Part shown: positions 14,061 through 15,111 of the stretch, piece after piece | Layout of the letters: every line of letters begins with the position of its first letter | Numbering within the stretch: the stretch's first letter is position 1 | From: CAYSEW01 sp964430245 | GTDB lineage: Bacteria > Bacteroidota > Bacteroidia > Flavobacteriales_D > Parvicellaceae | Direction: 5' to 3' | Length of the DNA: 15,111 nt | Assembly (NCBI GenBank): GCA_964430245.1 | Contig: CAYSEW010000044.1 | Coordinates: forward strand, 1 to 15,111 | The notes under the pieces: model-generated | What the model was told of the DNA's origin: nothing | The model's input: the letters and a program-made list of their open reading frames with translations, nothing else | Databases searched by the model: none | Made by a program: the position numbers and the translations under genes

Positions 14061-15111
14061 ATGAAAAGATTAGTATTATTATCCTTTTTAAGCCTTATTA
14101 TAAATTTAGGCTTTTCTCAATCACCCGAAGGATTTACATACCAAAGTATCCTTAGAGATTCAAATGGTGATGTAGTTCCTTTACAAAATGTTGATATACG
14201 ATTTAGTATTTTACAAGGTTCTTCATCAGGTCCATCTATTTATACTGAAACGCATACTACAGTTACAAATGATTATGGTCTGATTAATTTATTTATTGGT
14301 CAAGGTACTACTTCAGATGACCTTTCGTTAATTATATGGAATAATGGGCCTTATTTTGCATTTGTTGAAGCTGATCCTGATGGATCTGGATATCAAGTTG
14401 TAAGCACTACTCAAATGATGAGTGTTCCATTTGCATTATATGCTAAATATGGAGAAGATGCAGATATAGACCCAACCAATGAATACAATACAGGTGCTGT
14501 ATTAAATGGAACAGATTTAGAGATCATAGATGCAGGCGGAACACAGACGGTAGATCTTTCTTCATTACAGGATGGAGTAGACGATGCTGATAACGATCCA
14601 ACCAATGAATACAATACAGGAGCTGTATTGAGTGGAACGGATTTAGAGATCACAGACGCAGGTGGAACACAGACGGTAGATCTTTCTTCATTACAGGATG
14701 GAGTAGACGATGCAGATAATGATCCAACCAATGAGTACAATACAGGAGCGGTATTAAATGGAACAGATTTAGAGATCACAGATGCAGGAGGAACACAGAC
14801 AGTGGATCTTTCTTCATTACAGGATGGAGTAGACGATGCAGATAATGATCCAACCAATGAGTACAATACAGGAGCGGTATTAAATGGAACAGATTTAGAG
14901 ATCACAGATGCAGGAGGAACACAGACAGTGGATCTTTCTTCATTACAGGATGGAGTAGACGATGCAGATAACGATCCAACCAATGAATACAATACAGGAG
15001 CTGTATTGAGTGGAACGGATTTAGAGATCACAGACGCAGGTGGAACACAGACGGTAGATCTTTCTTCATTACAGGATGGAGTAGACGATGCAGATAACGA
15101 TCCAACCAATG
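14061..15111 (+). CDS. Second secreted repeat fibre, paralogue of the first (partial, runs off the right edge)
   Basis: An open frame from the ATG at 14061 continues without a stop for 350 codons to the window end. Residues 1-20 are a signal peptide ending GFSQ. Residues 21-137 are the same head module as the fibre gene at 7827, sharing PEGF.YQ, FSILQGS or its equivalent, TTQMMSVP, ALYAKYGEDAD, and similar spacing throughout. From Pro138 the protein consists of identical-length 42-residue units (PTNEYNTG, VLNGTDLEITDAGGT, TVDLSSLQDG, VDDADND). The C-terminus, where the first fibre has its chaperone region, is outside the window. It begins nine bases after the PorP-OmpA gene, so it belongs to that operon. 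By analogy it is a surface fibre or adhesin. The repeat block is noticeably richer in G+C than its N-terminal module. Confidence 0.82.
   Translation, partial: MKRLVLLSFLSLIINLGFSQSPEGFTYQSILRDSNGDVVPLQNVDIRFSILQGSSSGPSIYTETHTTVTNDYGLINLFIGQGTTSDDLSLIIWNNGPYFAFVEADPDGSGYQVVSTTQMMSVPFALYAKYGEDADIDPTNEYNTGAVLNGTDLEIIDAGGTQTVDLSSLQDGVDDADNDPTNEYNTGAVLSGTDLEITDAGGTQTVDLSSLQDGVDDADNDPTNEYNTGAVLNGTDLEITDAGGTQTVDLSSLQDGVDDADNDPTNEYNTGAVLNGTDLEITDAGGTQTVDLSSLQDGVDDADNDPTNEYNTGAVLSGTDLEITDAGGTQTVDLSSLQDGVDDADNDPTN
14472..15111 (+). repeat. 126-base tandem repeat array (42 residues per unit)
   Basis: Units start at 14472, 14598, 14724, 14850 and 14976, with a sixth beginning at 15102, giving an exact period of 126 bases with no spacers. 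Units 3 and 4 differ by one base, and so do units 2 and 5; unit 1 is the most divergent. The array keeps frame and encodes the 42-residue LQDGVDDADNDP unit also present in the first fibre gene, with about 32 of 42 residues the same by hand alignment. One unit is about 43% G+C by hand count, above the surrounding sequence. The array runs off the window, so the copy number is unknown. Confidence 0.95.

Noticed and set aside
14411..15109. Long open frame of 232 codons on the minus strand with a perfect internal repeat
   Set aside because: It is the antisense reading of the 126-base array. Because the period is a multiple of three, one stop-free unit stays open in every copy. The plus-strand frame has a start, signal peptide, head module and paralogue.
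14472..15111. CRISPR-like regular repeats
   Set aside because: The units are 126 bases, directly abutting, without unique spacers, and in frame within a coding region.

Overview
The window reads as low-GC DNA from a member of the Bacteroidota, probably a marine or aquatic flavobacterium-like lineage. Several classes of protein point there: a type A and a type B (gliding-motility-associated) type IX secretion sorting domain, a PorP/SprF-type outer-membrane protein, a CotH-family lipoprotein, and one clean TAnnTTTG -7 promoter box. Genes are tightly packed and no gap exceeds 200 bases. I see no tRNA, rRNA, transposase, phage core gene or CRISPR array.

Positions 1-3096 (minus strand): a large lipoprotein with a CotH-kinase-like domain and a C-terminal right-handed beta-helix. 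It is followed downstream by the first 34 codons of another exported protein that runs off the left edge. Positions 3192-7134 hold three metabolic or transport genes: a dipeptide (L-Ala-D/L-Glu type) epimerase and an NhaC-family Na+/H+ antiporter in tandem on the plus strand, then a Rieske non-heme iron oxygenase alpha subunit on the minus strand. The oxygenase stop codon overlaps the antiporter stop. The antiporter carries an extra soluble segment of about 110 residues.

Positions 7327-15111 (plus strand) form a cell-surface and fibre locus of five genes in two sub-blocks. Block 1 is a small type A-sorted protein followed two bases later by a 1144-residue repeat fibre with an S74-type (endosialidase tailspike) intramolecular chaperone region. 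Block 2 is a type B-sorted protein, a PorP/SprF beta-barrel fused to thrombospondin type 3 repeats and an OmpA peptidoglycan-binding domain, and a second repeat fibre that runs off the right edge. The two small sorted proteins share an N-terminal module. The two fibres share an N-terminal head module and a 42-residue repeat. The blocks therefore look like two diverged copies of one secreted-fibre cassette.

The fibre genes show active repeat turnover. The first contains a 588-base perfect in-frame duplication at 756-base offset. The second contains at least five 126-base units whose variants are arranged A-B-C-C-B. The most interesting proposal is that a type B-sorted cargo, a peptidoglycan-anchored PorP/SprF fusion and a trimeric S74-type fibre form one surface apparatus. 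That is inference from gene order and domains.
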